Below are positions 11,158 through 22,800 of a DNA stretch of 64,000 bases, in pieces (within the stretch, counting starts at the first letter, position 1; every line of letters starts with the position of its first letter). The notes below the pieces were generated by a model. It saw only the letters and a list, made by a program, of their open reading frames with translations. It did not search any database and had not been told where the DNA came from. Position numbers and translations under genes: made by a program. This stretch comes from Aurelia coerulea (lineage: Eukaryota; Cnidaria; Scyphozoa; Semaeostomeae; Ulmaridae), in the NCBI GenBank assembly GCA_039566865.1, contig CM076949.1:9959501-10023500 (forward strand), given 5' to 3'.

Positions 11158-11969
11158 TTGTTGGAGAGATGAGTTGAGTGCCAACTTCGGCCGGGCTAAT
11201 GAGGTCTGCGCAAGCGTAGTAGGCTTAGGCTAAAATAGTTGTTGGTGTTGCTCATATTTTCACATCGGCGCAAATTTCTTTGCAAAACAACAAGGAAGTG
11301 GTGGCCTAAGGATTGTTTCGATACTAATAACAAATGTTTTGACATTGTTCGAGTGTCAATTATGCGATCACTGGTTTTAAGGTGTTAGCAAGTAATTTGA
11401 CGCCCTACACTCGCCCTTGCTGACAAAAACAGATTAACTCTACACTTCCGGTTTCAAAATATGTAAGAAACTCGTTAGAAACCTTTGGCTGCATGAGTCC
11501 TATAATTTACGAAACTTCCTACCCCCGGACCTCAGTTTCTTACAAAGAATGAGTGTACCCCTGCTTGTGCTCGCCTTTGCCTGTGGTTCTATTCAACTGT
11601 GTCATAAAAGTTAATGCAAGAGCAAGAATATAACGATCGAACAACTTGGCCACGGCCTTCTAACCACAAAAACGAAAACAAATGAAGCCTAGAAACAAGT
11701 ACTCTTCAGATATTAAGGCTCTGCGAACTGTTTCCCTGCCTGGCTGGCCTTCCAACCGCTCATCTTTCCTCCAAACGAAATGGCGATTTTAGCGGGAAAT
11801 CTGTGTTATTGTTGTTGCTGCTGCTCGTAGCTGTGAGGGAGCATAGAAAGATCCATTCTGATTGGTTAAAATAACAGGTTAGTTCGCATGCGCCCCCAAG
11901 GTATCGCAGATTATTGGTTAGCCGCTATTGTTTTGAAACAAAAGGTTTTGCAGTTCATCTCTCCAACAA
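11158..11969. mobile_element. 812-bp TIR element with 4-bp TSD (CATA)
   Basis: Perfect 15-bp terminal inverted repeats (TTGTTGGAGAGATGA) are flanked by CATA on both sides (11154-11157 and 11970-11973). The ends match the element at 3625-4326, which also has a 4-bp duplication. It is non-coding and non-autonomous. Confidence 0.6.
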
Positions 11970-11973
11970 CATA

Positions 11974-12901
11974 GTACAAACAACGATCAGTTTTCATGCA
12001 TATCTTGAGAATCTGTTTTATAGTGAGAGTCTTTTTACGTGAAAGTGTTTAGTTTGTCAAGGTATTATCAAAATTACACCAAATTACTAGCCTCAATCCC
12101 TTATTTCCCCCTTCCTCCTTCCTTCCAACTCCTTTGAGTACTACTGGGAAAAAATGCTGATGTCAGCATTTTTTGCAATAATCAAAATAAAATTTTCAAA
12201 AGGAAAGATTAAGTATGCAACGATCACTTATCATTGAAGTAGTTTTCATTGTAATATATGGAGAAATTCTCTATTATGGATGCATTTGTCATTTTTCGGA
12301 AAAACAAGAATTTTAATCTCTCTGTCCGCCATCTTGGATTTGCGAAAATCAAATTTTTCACTTTATAAGTATATGTTCACCTTCTAGCAATGCTTTGATT
12401 GGCATAATTTGGTTTCATGAATCAGTCTTAGAAAATTACAAAAGATTTTAAAAAAAGTTGATTTTCTCTTTTTTTTTCGTGCACACGTGCCAGTTGGTCT
12501 TGAATAATTATGACGTCATTTCGATTTTTAGAATCATTTTTGTATGAAATGATAGATCATAAGCACAGCTACCTGCGTGGTGATTTTCGTCTTCCTAAGT
12601 GAAGAAATGGCGATTTTATAGAGGGGAGGGGCTGAATGAGCCCCCCCCCCCTCCAGTCTTCTAGTAGCTCAAAAAGCCCAGTCTGGATAGGGTTAAAGGG
12701 CTGTGATAGACTTGCATATGCTGCAATATATAATGCAGATTAGAATGAAATTCCAATCGTAGTTAAAGAAAAGAACATGCCGTTTATTGTTTATTACAGA
12801 CTTACGCCTCTGGAGATTTGCAATACCATAGATTTTGAATCTCTAGAGATGTTATGTGTTTTATTATCTACGTGCTCATTGATAGTCGTGCATGTGGCAT
12901 G
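11974..12901. other. No recognisable gene
   Basis: AT-rich sequence with a poly-C tract near 12643-12655 and a TGACGTCA at about 12511. No coding or repeat feature was recognised. Confidence 0.35.
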
Positions 12902-13323
12902 ATTGATTGATTGATTGATTGATTGATTTTAACTTCTTTAGGCACGGTGGCCACGTCAGTCAAAGGACTGATTTACAGTGGGCCGTGCAAATACATACAA
13001 TAACTAAATTAAAAGAAAAGCATACAAAATTAAATAATCTTATTTACAAAACAATCTAATAAGCAAATTTAAAGTAATGCATGAAAGAGAGAATCAGCAT
13101 TCGCTGTTGGTATTGCTGATACTTTTTTTGAATGTTTAATAAGTTTTTGATGATTTATTTCAATAGAAAGATCGTTCCACAATTTAGCTCCCTTATACGA
13201 GAAGCTCTTTTGTCCGAAGGCCGATTTGCGATGAGGAACGGCCAAATCTGTTTTGGTATTGCGCAGTTCTCTCTTGCATGAATCGGATAGCCTGACGAAC
13301 ATTTCTGTTAGGTAAGTGGGAGC
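12902..13323 (-). pseudogene. LINE fragment, 3' part with (AATC)n tail
   Basis: The C-terminal end and 3' UTR of a CR1/L2/Rex-like non-LTR retrotransposon. On the minus strand it continues from the piece at 16416-16791: after removal of the insertion the frame reads KSVNDLAPTYLTEMFVRL and goes on to FSYKGAKLWNDLS. The tail passes a conserved segment (cacggtggccacgtcag on the plus strand), also seen at 23.2 kb, and ends in (AATC)n at 12902-12930. The protein is only the post-RT region, so the fragment is 5' truncated and non-functional. Confidence 0.85.
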
Positions 13324-13325
13324 TA

Positions 13326-13617
13326 CAATCCTTGCCAAAACAACTTGAAAAAACATGTAATTTCTCTGCTTTCTTGTGTGACGAAGCATCCAGAAGACAT
13401 TGCAGGAAACTTACTGTTTTTCTTTTTCCCACCCCCCTGCCCCCCTGAACAATGTTGGTCTGAAGCACTGATCACCAAATATGAAGGAAATGGCTTTGGC
13501 TGCGTTTTTGTGCCCGTGAGAAATGCGTATTTGCACAAGAAACCAACATTGTAGGGGGGAAGGGGGGAGAGCTGCGCAAAAATATGTGATTTTTTTCAAG
13601 AGTTTTGGCAAGGATTG
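13326..13617 (+). repeat. Element I left terminal module (292 bp)
   Basis: The palindrome-ended module has a nested inner palindrome: a C-rich tract and AACAATGTTG on the left, CAACATTG and a G-rich tract on the right. It appears identical to 16122-16413 and is in direct orientation. Confidence 0.85.
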
Positions 13618-13899
13618 TCTTCGAGGGCAATTTTTCAAAAAGTGCATCAATGTGAGCCAAAATTGGCATAAGTATACAGTTTTGTGTACTTATCAACATG
13701 CAGGTTTAAAAAATTATCTCAAAACGTTAATGATGAAATTATGACGTCATCGATATGAGAAATGAAGGAATTTCAGGGCTCTTGCGGAAATGCGCAGTTA
13801 TTACTGCAGGAAACTTGCCATATGACCGGAAATACTTGCAAGCCATGGGAAAAAGAGTTTTACATGTGTTATCTTGCTAAGTGGCATAGTACACCTTAC

Positions 13900-14368
13900 A
13901 AATAGGTCTCATGGCGGGCGTGTACAACTGCCATGAAATAGTAGGTACCGTGCAATTCATAGGGAATAGGTGAATGATGTAGGTAAAAGTAGAGCATATG
14001 ACTGGAGAGTACTTTGCAGAGTTTGTAAAAATGACCTTGGAAAGGCTCCGAAGAGAGGCAAAGTGATAGACAGAAACGCTAGGGGCATGAACTATTTTGT
14101 AATGGACATCGATGCCTGTGAGAAAGGTGCTGCTGAAAGAAATTAGTGCAAACGTCGTAGAAATTCCCCACGATCCCCTGAACTCAATCCAAATCAAAAA
14201 TGTTGTCTAAAATGTTCGCCATGAGTTACGGAAAGAGGCCCTGGAGCAGAAGCTTGTCTAAGAAAATGTTGCAGCATTTGAGAAACGGGTGGTTGCGACC
14301 CTTCACAACTTCAGTCGTCAATTAAATGACAAAACAATTGCGAACATGGACAAGCGATTGAAGGCATA
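13900..14368 (+). pseudogene. Decayed Tc1/mariner DDE transposase fragment
   Basis: Degenerate C-terminal half of an IS630/Tc1/mariner transposase, the enzyme that would move a TA-targeting element. Family pieces in order: VEHMTGEYFAEFVK (from 13989), IPHD preceding SPELNP (about 14165-14190, the third catalytic acidic motif), a one-base frame change, then VRHELRKEALEQK, FEKRVVATLHNF and TIANMDKRLKA ending at TAG (14366-14368). Several in-frame stops and frame changes show it is dead. The N-terminal DNA-binding domain and the first catalytic Asp were not recognised. The opposite-strand open frame at 13877-14197 is a shadow. Confidence 0.75.
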
Positions 14369-15104
14369 GTTTAAAACAAAGGCTATAGAACAAAATATTG
14401 AATTTTCAATGAACATTTTGCAAGAGGAGATATTTACATATCGTTAATTTCTCTTCATGTAAAGTCATCTTTTGTTTCTGAACAATCGTTCGCGATAAAT
14501 GATGCGTTTGATAGCGTAACTTCTCACTGTGCACGTGATGAGCCTTCTTGTGTGAGGTTTCACGATTGACACATCGATTGACAGTCGTACGTTTCAGCCC
14601 CTTCGCCCCCCGGAGACTGCATTTTATAAAAATCTTTCTTACAGAGAGGTGTTCATTAATGTAACCTATTTGGTGGGTTCATTGGTGAGCCCCTCTTAAT
14701 GATGAGTAGTGCAGAAAAGCGGCCTGTAACGATTGACACAGCACTGCTAAAAAGATATTTGATGCTGAAGCTTTTTCAAGAAAATAGGTTGACACCTTTT
14801 ATGAGCCCTGTAACTCTGGCGTACGCCCAATTCTAAACTATTTGAGGATGTTAGTACACTGTTTACGTCTTTGAACAGCTTAGAAGCTGAAAGGAAGCTA
14901 ACTTGCATAATTTAAGATCGAAGTAAAGGAAGATTCCTTCTACTGTCAATCGTTGTGTCACTCGTGTTGTGTTACTCGTTGCCTCAATTTTACGGCGCGT
15001 TTTGATGCGCCTGTGCAGTTGAAGTCACATGACCGTCCAGCAAGAAATGGGAGAAGCCAATGGGGCAAATCACACCCAAATTTTGTACACCTTCGAACAA
15101 ATCT

Positions 15105-15270
15105 CAAAACATCTTCGAAAATCCCAAAAAAATTCAAAAATCTCAAAAACTTCCAAATATTCCAAATTTTCTGAAAATCTCCAAAGATTCTTGGAGATCT
15201 TAGAAAAATCCCAAAAAATCCTACTAACTCTTTAAGAATCGTAAAAATCCCAAATAATCCCAAAAATCTT
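15105..15270. repeat. Degenerate AAATCTC/AAAAA-type low-complexity repeat
   Basis: About 165 bp of irregular short repeats based on CAAAAATCTC-like units, inside element I. No coding meaning. Confidence 0.6.
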
Positions 15271-16121
15271 TCAAGAGAAATCAACGAAAGTTGTATGGTA
15301 AAACATTATAAAGTGGCAAACGCTTGCAAAGAGACGTGAAGTGTCCATGATATATGATATGAGATGACATCGAAGGAAAAACATCATTTAGCAACCTCGT
15401 TCCCACTAACTATACTGTTCTTGGACAAGTAGGTTGGAACACCGTGTCAGATTCATTCTCCTGTTCGTCATCCCCTCGTTCACATTCAACTCCAGCTTCA
15501 TTTGTTTCCACCCATGTCGACTTTCGAAGACCATTGGACGCCATTTTCCCAATAACTTGCTTCAAACTGTCTTCTCGTTCACTTGTTTAAGAATTTTGCT
15601 ACTCATTTTACTCCCGAGTATTTCCACATTAATGCACATTATTGACAATTAATGAAATTCTTACAATTGCATGGACATAATCTAATTCTATACCTTGACC
15701 TCATCTCTTCAATTTTGATCTCGTCAATCTACATGGCGTCTAACAATGCATTACTGATGAAGCTTTCCGATTTATGTATTAATACAGTTATAATCCAGCA
15801 ATTTCATTGCGCATATAATTGGTCATTAGGGGGCAGATAACAACTAAAAACATAATTCTATTTCTTCTGCTTGTCTAGAATTCTGAAATTCAAGTTTGTA
15901 ACAAATGGGAAAGCCGAACGTTCTCCAAAAATTTGATTATGACGTAGATTTCACCCCTGCTATACTGGAATAGCTAGGATGGGTAAAATATGACGTCACA
16001 AATTCAAAACCCTCACAAATAAGTGTTTGTTCTCCTCAGATTCGTGATCTACGCTATCGATTTACCCTGGAGCTCAAAATTCAGGCCGAACACCTCACTT
16101 TTAAAAATTAACCCCTTCAGA

Positions 16122-16413
16122 CAATCCTTGCCAAAACAACTTGAAAAAACATGTAATTTCTCTGCTTTCTTGTGTGACGAAGCATCCAGAAGACATTGCA
16201 GGAAACTTACTGTTTTTCTTTTTCCCACCCCCCTGCCCCCCTGAACAATGTTGGTCTGAAGCACTGATCACCAAATATGAAGGAAATGGCTTTGGCTGCG
16301 TTTTTGTGCCCGTGAGAAATGCGTATTTGCACAAGAAACCAACATTGTAGGGGGGAAGGGGGGAGAGCTGCGCAAAAATATGTGATTTTTTTCAAGAGTT
16401 TTGGCAAGGATTG
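16122..16413 (+). repeat. Element I right terminal module (292 bp)
   Basis: Direct copy of 13326-13617. The six-frame translations of the two modules agree throughout, for example an identical 69-codon frame at 13345-13554 and 16141-16350. Confidence 0.85.
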
Positions 16414-16415
16414 TA

Positions 16416-16791
16416 GGTCATTTACCGACTTGTGCACCATTTTTAAAGTTTCTGAATTTATAAGCTCGTTGATGGTGGGCCAACCAAGTTTTCTAATGAT
16501 GGGTAGAGCTGAAGCATCATAAGCAGTGTTTGCGACTATTCTTGCCGCCCTATTTTGGAGTTTTTGCAACCTATTTATAGCATTGATGCCAGAAACTCCC
16601 TACACCGGGCAGCTATATCTGAGGTAGGGTTCCACTAAACTTCTGTACATTTTGTGTACAGTAACAATGGGCATGGTTTCTTCTTGCAGTATGAAACAGA
16701 GTTTGATTTGAGAATTTAGTAAATTTTGCACACGCATGCGGAGCGGTTGCAAGTTAAGTCTCCCACCCACCTTCTCTTTCAAATCGTTCAT
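16416..16791 (-). pseudogene. LINE fragment, 5' part (interrupted by element I)
   Basis: Post-RT region of a CR1/L2/Rex-like LINE: MYRSLVEPYLRYSCPV, then LQKLQNRAARIVANTAYD, ALPIIRKLGWPTINEL and MVHKSVND up to the element I insertion. It continues at 13323 downward. One in-frame stop follows CPV. It is 5' truncated near 16.8 kb and lacks the RT and endonuclease domains. Confidence 0.85.
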
Positions 16792-16850
16792 GTTGGATCT
16801 TCTTTCTTTTGCAGATGCATCTGGAAATGTTGTCCAACATGGACGAGGGG

Positions 16851-17115
16851 ACTACCGGGTGCGCCAAAATAAACTATGCAATTTTGGCAGGCAACAATAA
16901 ATCGTACACTGGATCGATTTTGAAGATTTATGACTTAATCTTTAGCAGAAACCCTGAATTAGATTCTGGAATTTTTCGCAAATTTTTCCATTTTCAGTTT
17001 TTAGAGCTAGAAGCGAGTTTCTTAAAATTTTAGTTTTCGAAAACACTGAAAACGATAAAAAAAACGTTGATCAAAAAGACTCTACATGAATTGACAAAGA
17101 GAAAACGTTTTCAGC
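16851..17115. repeat. Left long TIR of an interrupted DNA element
   Basis: Begins ACTACCGGGTGCGCCAAAAT and is inverted relative to 27310-27579. Homology runs about 260 bp with small indels. Between the two arms lies a LINE that inserted into the element. Confidence 0.75.
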
Positions 17116-17201
17116 GTGATTTGGGGATTTTCAAATTGATTTTTGTAATCAATCAATCAATCAATCAATGGCGAGCAACAATAGGGTGCTTCCGTGTATT
17201 C

Positions 17202-18959
17202 ATGCACAATCGGTCCCCAATGAGCAAACATTTCAAGCCATTTTCACTTGTTTTTCAAATTTTTAAGTTATATTGGTTATGCTACATTTTCATTGCAATC
17301 GCTGTTATTGCGATACCCTTAACATTTACAATGCAGTTTCTTGCAGTGCACTCTGTGGAAACACAGTCATGTTTCTTGCCTTTGTTCGCTCGCGTGCATC
17401 ACTTTGCGAAGATAATCCTTTACACGACTGTAGAACTTGTCAAACGAATCCCGCTTGGCATCATGGTTTTTGTTCGGTACAAGTACTTTCACTCTAAGTA
17501 CGCCTATTTTCACATTGCATGCCTGACATATTGCGCATTGCATATAGAATGGTTAGTTTTTAGGACAATTCTGCTCAGCGGTGATATAGAAACGAACCCC
17601 GGCCCCGAAACACTTGATTTTTGTACTTGGAACCTGAATAGCATTACTGCGTATGATTTTTTACGAGTGTCCCTAATCGAGGCGTACAACTCTGTTTATA
17701 ACTACGACCTGATTGGAATTGTTGAGACCCATCTTGATAGCACGATCGAGGAAGGTAGACTGGCACTAGATGGCTATACTTTTATCAAAAGTAACCATCC
17801 ACATGATATCAAAAGGGGTGGTGTCGGGCTTTATATCAAAGGATCCCTTCCTTCACAAAATCGTTCTGACCTCGCGACTCTCCCTGAATGTGTTGTGTGT
17901 GAGATCCAATTAAACAGAAAAAAGTACTTTTTTGTCGTACTCTATAGAAGTCCAAGTCAGGGCCAGAGTGAGTTTGATGACTTCACAATAAACTTTGAGT
18001 TATTGCTTTCTAAAATACATGCTGAAAATCCCTTCTGCGTGGTTATTACTGGTGATTTTAATTGTCGATCATCACAATGGTGGGAACATGATATTGAGAA
18101 CAACGAGGGAAGAGTATTTGAGCCTTTCGTGTCTGAACTTGGCCTTCACCAGTTAATCTCAGAACCAACTCACATCATGGGTGATTCTCAATCTTGCATT
18201 GATCTAATTTTTACTGATCAGCCCAATCTCGTTATCGAATCTGGTGTTCATCAGTCACTACACGAGCAATGTCATCATCAAATTGTTTATGGAAAATTGT
18301 CTGTGTCAAATATAGCAACACCTCCTTACACCCGTAAGCTTTGGTATTATGATAAGGCAGATTTTGTGGCGATCAGGAAAAGTATTGAAATGTTCCGTTG
18401 GCACGAGCATCTTGACAAAATAACATGCCCTAACGAACAGGTCAAATTTCTTAATGAAGTTCTTTTGAATATCTATTCAAATTTTATACCTAATAAGATG
18501 AAAACGATCCGGCCTTACCAAGCACCCTGGATAACACAAACTGTTAAAAATTTTCTGAGGAAAAAGAACCGTGCTTATAAAAACTTTGTGAGGAGAGGTC
18601 AACCAGACGACAGGCTCGAAGGAATACAAAAAATGATAACTGAAGGTTCGAAATTGATTGAAGATGCGAAGCGTAATTATCTTCTTAAAGTTGGAAACAC
18701 CTTAGTAAACCCCGCGACCTCTTGCAGGACCTATTGGTCTCTAATTAACACTGTTCTAAACAAGGCAAAGATCCCCATAATACCACCTCTTTTAGAGAAC
18801 GGGTTATTCATAACTGATTTCTCTGAAAAGGCACAAATTTTCAACGACTATTTTATACTTCAGTGTACGACAATTGACACCGGGAGTGAAATCCCGCATT
18901 ATGTTCCAGTAGCTACTACTCTGATAAACGACTTTGGTATTTCCGATGAAAAGATACAT
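17202..18959 (+). CDS. CR1/L2-like LINE ORF2, 5' part: N-terminal 2A + APE endonuclease
   Basis: The first half of a non-LTR retrotransposon polyprotein, which nicks DNA and primes reverse transcription. The first plausible ATG is at 17202. About 125 residues with hydrophobic stretches lead to LLSGDIETNPGP, a canonical 2A skipping motif. An apurinic-type endonuclease follows: FCTWNLNSI, IVETHLD (catalytic Glu), LYRSPSQGQSEFDDF, ITGDFNCRSSQWW (Asp/Asn), IDLIFTDQP and LHEQCHHQIVYGK. The linker to the RT runs to EKIH at 18959, where two tandem copies of another element interrupt it. Translation resumes in the same frame at 24835 (NIIRSLNSQKAHGWD). The frame is otherwise open, so this LINE was probably intact when interrupted. 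Confidence 0.9.
17583..17606 (+). other. 2A ribosome-skipping motif DIETNPGP
   Basis: Codons for D-I-E-T-N-P-G-P match the D[VI]ExNPGP 2A consensus. Separation is expected between the final Gly and Pro, releasing an N-terminal peptide from the endonuclease-RT. 2A motifs near the N-terminus of APE-type LINEs of invertebrates are established knowledge. Confidence 0.85.
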
Positions 18960-21387
18960 AGGGATAAGAATGAAATTTTATATCCCAGTTAATTCGCGGA
19001 AGATGCTGCGAGCGTTTGCTTATAAAAGGTGTCCCACAACCTTGATTAAGTTTCATTTTGTTTATGACATGGGTAACTACACGTATCACTCAATTATCAG
19101 CAGATCGTTTTATTCACTTTTCTAATAATTTAGCACGCTGCATGCATTGCGCCTTGTTGTTTTTGCAAACGAAAACTTTTCAGCAATCACTTTTTGTGCT
19201 CGGTGATTCGTAAATTTGTTCGTTGTTACATGCGTAAAAACACGTATCATTCAATTCCCAGAAGATTGTTTATTCACTTTTTGAGTTATTTGGAACACTG
19301 CTAGCCTCGCATTTGGCTGGTTTTCAAAAGAATACTTTTATCAGAAGCGTAGAAATACGTTGACCAACAAAGCAGTCAATCTTTCGCAGTATGCGTGTTG
19401 TAGACAATAGATTTGGAAATCTTTCGATTTGGTTTTCGCATTCAGTTTAAAAGCCAAAATTGTGTGAAGTTGCCTTCGCATTTGGACATTGAAGGCGAAG
19501 CAGAAAGGCGTGGTAAAGATCTGGCATTTCGTAAGGTTTTGCGATTTCTTTCACAAGACTACGGTGAGACCTTTCCTGTTTTTTCTATTTCTAACGGCCT
19601 GTAGCAATGTCTGATAATTCCAGTAGAACGTTTTAGCACACCATGATTGGGAAAGCGTGGATTTAGGATTCAAGACTTCCATGATGTGTATTCGATATGG
19701 CCTAAGCCAATCGCAATTTATGCAAGCATTTAGCATTTAGCCCGCATTTAGCCTACAAATTCTTATTTCAGGTAAACCAGCATCCAGTGTTTCTTCAAAC
19801 CGCTCGTTTGATTTGAATTGCATTTCAATTGGTCATGTCTTTGTCACTTTGCCTGCTAAGGGTGCTCAGCCTGGCTTGCTTTCAACCAGCTTATTATCCC
19901 AGAATTTTTTTTTTTTTTTTTTTTTTTTCTTTGACCAAAATGTCTGTTTCCAGTGATTTTGTAGTGATGTTCCAGGCTATTTTAATGTTATATTCATTTG
20001 ATACGGGATCAGGCTCGAAACGACGCGTTATTGGCATCTCAGCTACTTCTATGATGCTATGATAATTTATTTATCATTTGGTCGTTTAATTGTTTAAGAA
20101 CCACATGCAACATATTTTTGTATGTTTGTTTGTATATTTTCCAGGCTACCTATATTTTGTTGATTTTCTTGCCAATGTGGATCTTTTGGGAGCGTTTTGC
20201 TCCTGTTTGTTTCAGCTGAAGAAATAGTCATTGGAATGCAATAAACTATGAGGTGTCACCAATAAAGTTTCGATTTTTGGGCGGGGTTTGGTATTTTAAT
20301 AGATCCTGCCAGCAATGCTTGCATTTATTCGTTGCTTGCCTGGTGTTTTTTTGGGAATAATCCCAAAATCAGCAATCAGTAAACAGATTTATTACCGGTC
20401 ATTATTTCCAATTGATGTAATAGCGTTTGAAACTTTTAGATTCTAACGTGACGGTCATGTACTGCTTTAGAATGGCACTTGCAACTTTTTAAAGGCAATG
20501 CCTCCGTGTGAGTTCAGCCGGCGTAGACACTCTTGTCGGAATTGTGCTGGCATGGTGCTGACGGGGGGCCTGGGGGATGCGGTGGTTGGCGGAATTTGAC
20601 GGACCACATGCAGGCTAAGGTTTCAGCTTCGGAAGTGCAACGGCAAGTAGGTCATCACTTAGATCACTCTTTGCCCGTAGTAAGCTTCATTGCCAAGGTA
20701 TTCACATGGAATATCATGTAAATTGACATGCCCCCAGCGGTGCTGTGGTGCTTATATGGACGCATTGCCTTTGAGATAACTTTTAAACCGTAAGAAAAAG
20801 TTTACTGTTTACTGCATTTCATATTCTGGGTTATTGTGAAACAGTAGAGCTGATGCGTTTCTTGCTTCATTTTCAGGTCTTTCACAGGAATGCACCATCG
20901 ACAAAACTATAGTTTTTGATATTAACAGGAAGCAACTGCTCAGCAATCGCCAGTAGCCGCAAAGCAAATAAAATAAAAACAAAAGCAAAAGTGCCCATCA
21001 GCACACAAAATTAAAATGTTGCAAATGAAGAACGAAAAGTCTTTTCTAAGTTTTGTAAAATAGTTCGTCAGCTGAGCGGCGATGGTTCGGTTTTCCCTAC
21101 GTCAGAATTGACTTTGCTAAGATTTGTGGGTAGTTTAAGTAACGCTTTTCAAGCTTCGGGTTTTGGAGTTCATCCCTCAAAGTAAGATCGTTGAAAATGG
21201 AGATAAATGGAGCTGAAGATCCATGTTTGGGTTGTTTGAGTGTTTCCCTAGTTTTTAGGGCTTCGGGCCTTCGTGCAGGCTGTGAAACTCAAAGCCTGGT
21301 ATCAGAAAGTTCTTTGTGCGAAAAGGTTCACGTAAATTGGGAAGAATTTATAAGCTCTGTACGTTATGAGCTGTTTATGGAGACCGT

Positions 21388-22800
21388 TTATAAGAAACAG
21401 AAGGCTCAATTTTTTCGAAAGTTAAAAAACATCCTTATCTGAATCGAAAAAGCTAAGAAACTTTTGTAATTTGCAAAATGTTTTGTCAGTGTACAGTTAT
21501 AGCAATTCTTTGGAAATTATTGTGAGTGCAAATTATGTTATTTATTGGTTTTTGAGATCTTACTAAGTAATTTGGGAGCCCTCTTTACAAAGCTGAATTA
21601 GTTCTACACTTCCAGCATTGTGAGTATATGAAACACATAAACTGTTGCTAGCAAAACGGCGCAAAACTTTAAGAAATTTCCTACCAGCATCGGACCTTAG
21701 TTTAAAAAAAAAACCGATTTATTTTATTTGTTCTTTTGTGGCTATTGTCCACGTTAATGTGGCATTGATACTACACTTATGTGTTGGGTTGCTTATGGAA
21801 CTTATGTTTTGGTTAAGATAAGTAAAGTTTACTGTGCATGTTTTTTGTGCGCTAGTCTATTGAAGACTAGTTGCAATCATGCTAATTTAATGGCTGATTA
21901 TCGGGAAGAAAGTTAATCATCGACATCAGATGTTTATCCAAAGTTAATTTGGTGCCATTGAGTTGGTTGTTGCACAAAGTTTACAAAGTTAATTGGGTGC
22001 CATTGAGTTGGTTGTTGCCCAAAGTTAATAAAGTTGATTGAGTGCCATTAGATTGGTTGTAGCCCAAAGTCAAAAAAGTTAATTGGGTGCTGCTTATAAG
22101 AAACGGAAGGCTCAATTTTTTCGAAAGTTAAAAAACATCCCTATCTGAATTGATAAAGCTATGAAACTTTTGTAATTTGCAAAATGTTTTGTCAGTGTAC
22201 AGTTATAGCAATTCTTTGGAAATTATTCTGAGTGCAAATTATGTTATTTACTGGTGTTTAAGATCTTACTAAGTAATTTGGGAGCCCTCTTAACAAAGCT
22301 GAATTAGTTCTACACTTCCAGCATTGTGAGTATATGAAATACATAAACTGTTGCTAGCAAAATGGCGCAAAACTTTAAGAAATTTCCTACCAGCATCGGA
22401 CCTTAGTTTAAAAAAAAAAACCGATTTATTATATTTGTTCTTTTGTGGCTATTGTCCACGTTAATGTGGCATTGATACCACACTTATGTGTTGGGTTGCT
22501 TATGAAACTTATGTTTTGGTTAAGATAAGTAAAGTCTACTGTGCATGTTTTTTGTGTGCTAATCTATTGAAGACTAGTTGCAATCATGCTAATTTAATGG
22601 CTGATTATCGAGAAGAAAGTTAATCATCGACATTAGATGTTTATCCAAAGTTAATTTGGTGCCATTGAGTTGGTTGTTGCCCGAAGTTTACAAAGTTAAT
22701 TGGGTGCCATTGAGTTGGTTGTTGCCCAAAGTTAATAAAGTTGATTGGGTGCCATTAAGTTGGTTGTAACCCAAAGTTAATAAAGTTAATTGGGTGCCAT
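21388..22800. repeat. 706-bp tandem duplication with internal minisatellite
   Basis: Unit 1 starts at 21388 and unit 2 at 22094, both beginning TTATAAGAAAC and differing by scattered substitutions. Each unit ends in repeats of roughly 38-40 bp containing TTGGGTGCCATT and GTTGGTTGT (about 21940-22085 and 22645-22820). Confidence 0.8.

Larger units (their letters stand above)
13326..16413 (+). mobile_element. Element I: 3,088-bp TA-flanked transposon with direct terminal modules
   Basis: Flanked by TA at 13324-13325 and 16414-16415. Deleting it together with one TA restores the host LINE frame exactly (AAT GAC CTA GCT CCC on the minus strand), which fixes the boundaries. Both ends are 292-bp modules in the same orientation that appear identical, each bounded by inverted ends (CAATCCTTGCCAAAA ... 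TTTTGGCAAGGATTG). Sequence just inside the modules is weakly inverted, and TGACGTCA lies 124-125 bp inside each (13742-13749 and 15991-15998). The interior holds a decayed Tc1/mariner transposase, which agrees with the TA target. Confidence 0.85.

Noticed and set aside
13193..13699. Several overlapping 70-90 codon frames on both strands, repeated at 16049-16569
   Set aside because: They fall in the palindrome-ended terminal modules of element I; the repetition reflects the module, not a gene family.
13877..14197. 106-codon minus-strand open frame
   Set aside because: It is a shadow of the decayed plus-strand mariner transposase, whose family motifs are clear.
15434..15840. Two small plus-strand frames
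   Set aside because: No motif and no relation to a family; they lie in the decayed interior of element I.
13326..16413. LTR retrotransposon, because of identical direct terminal repeats
   Set aside because: The repeats do not start TG and end CA, the duplication is TA, there is no gag-pol, and a mariner transposase remnant lies inside.
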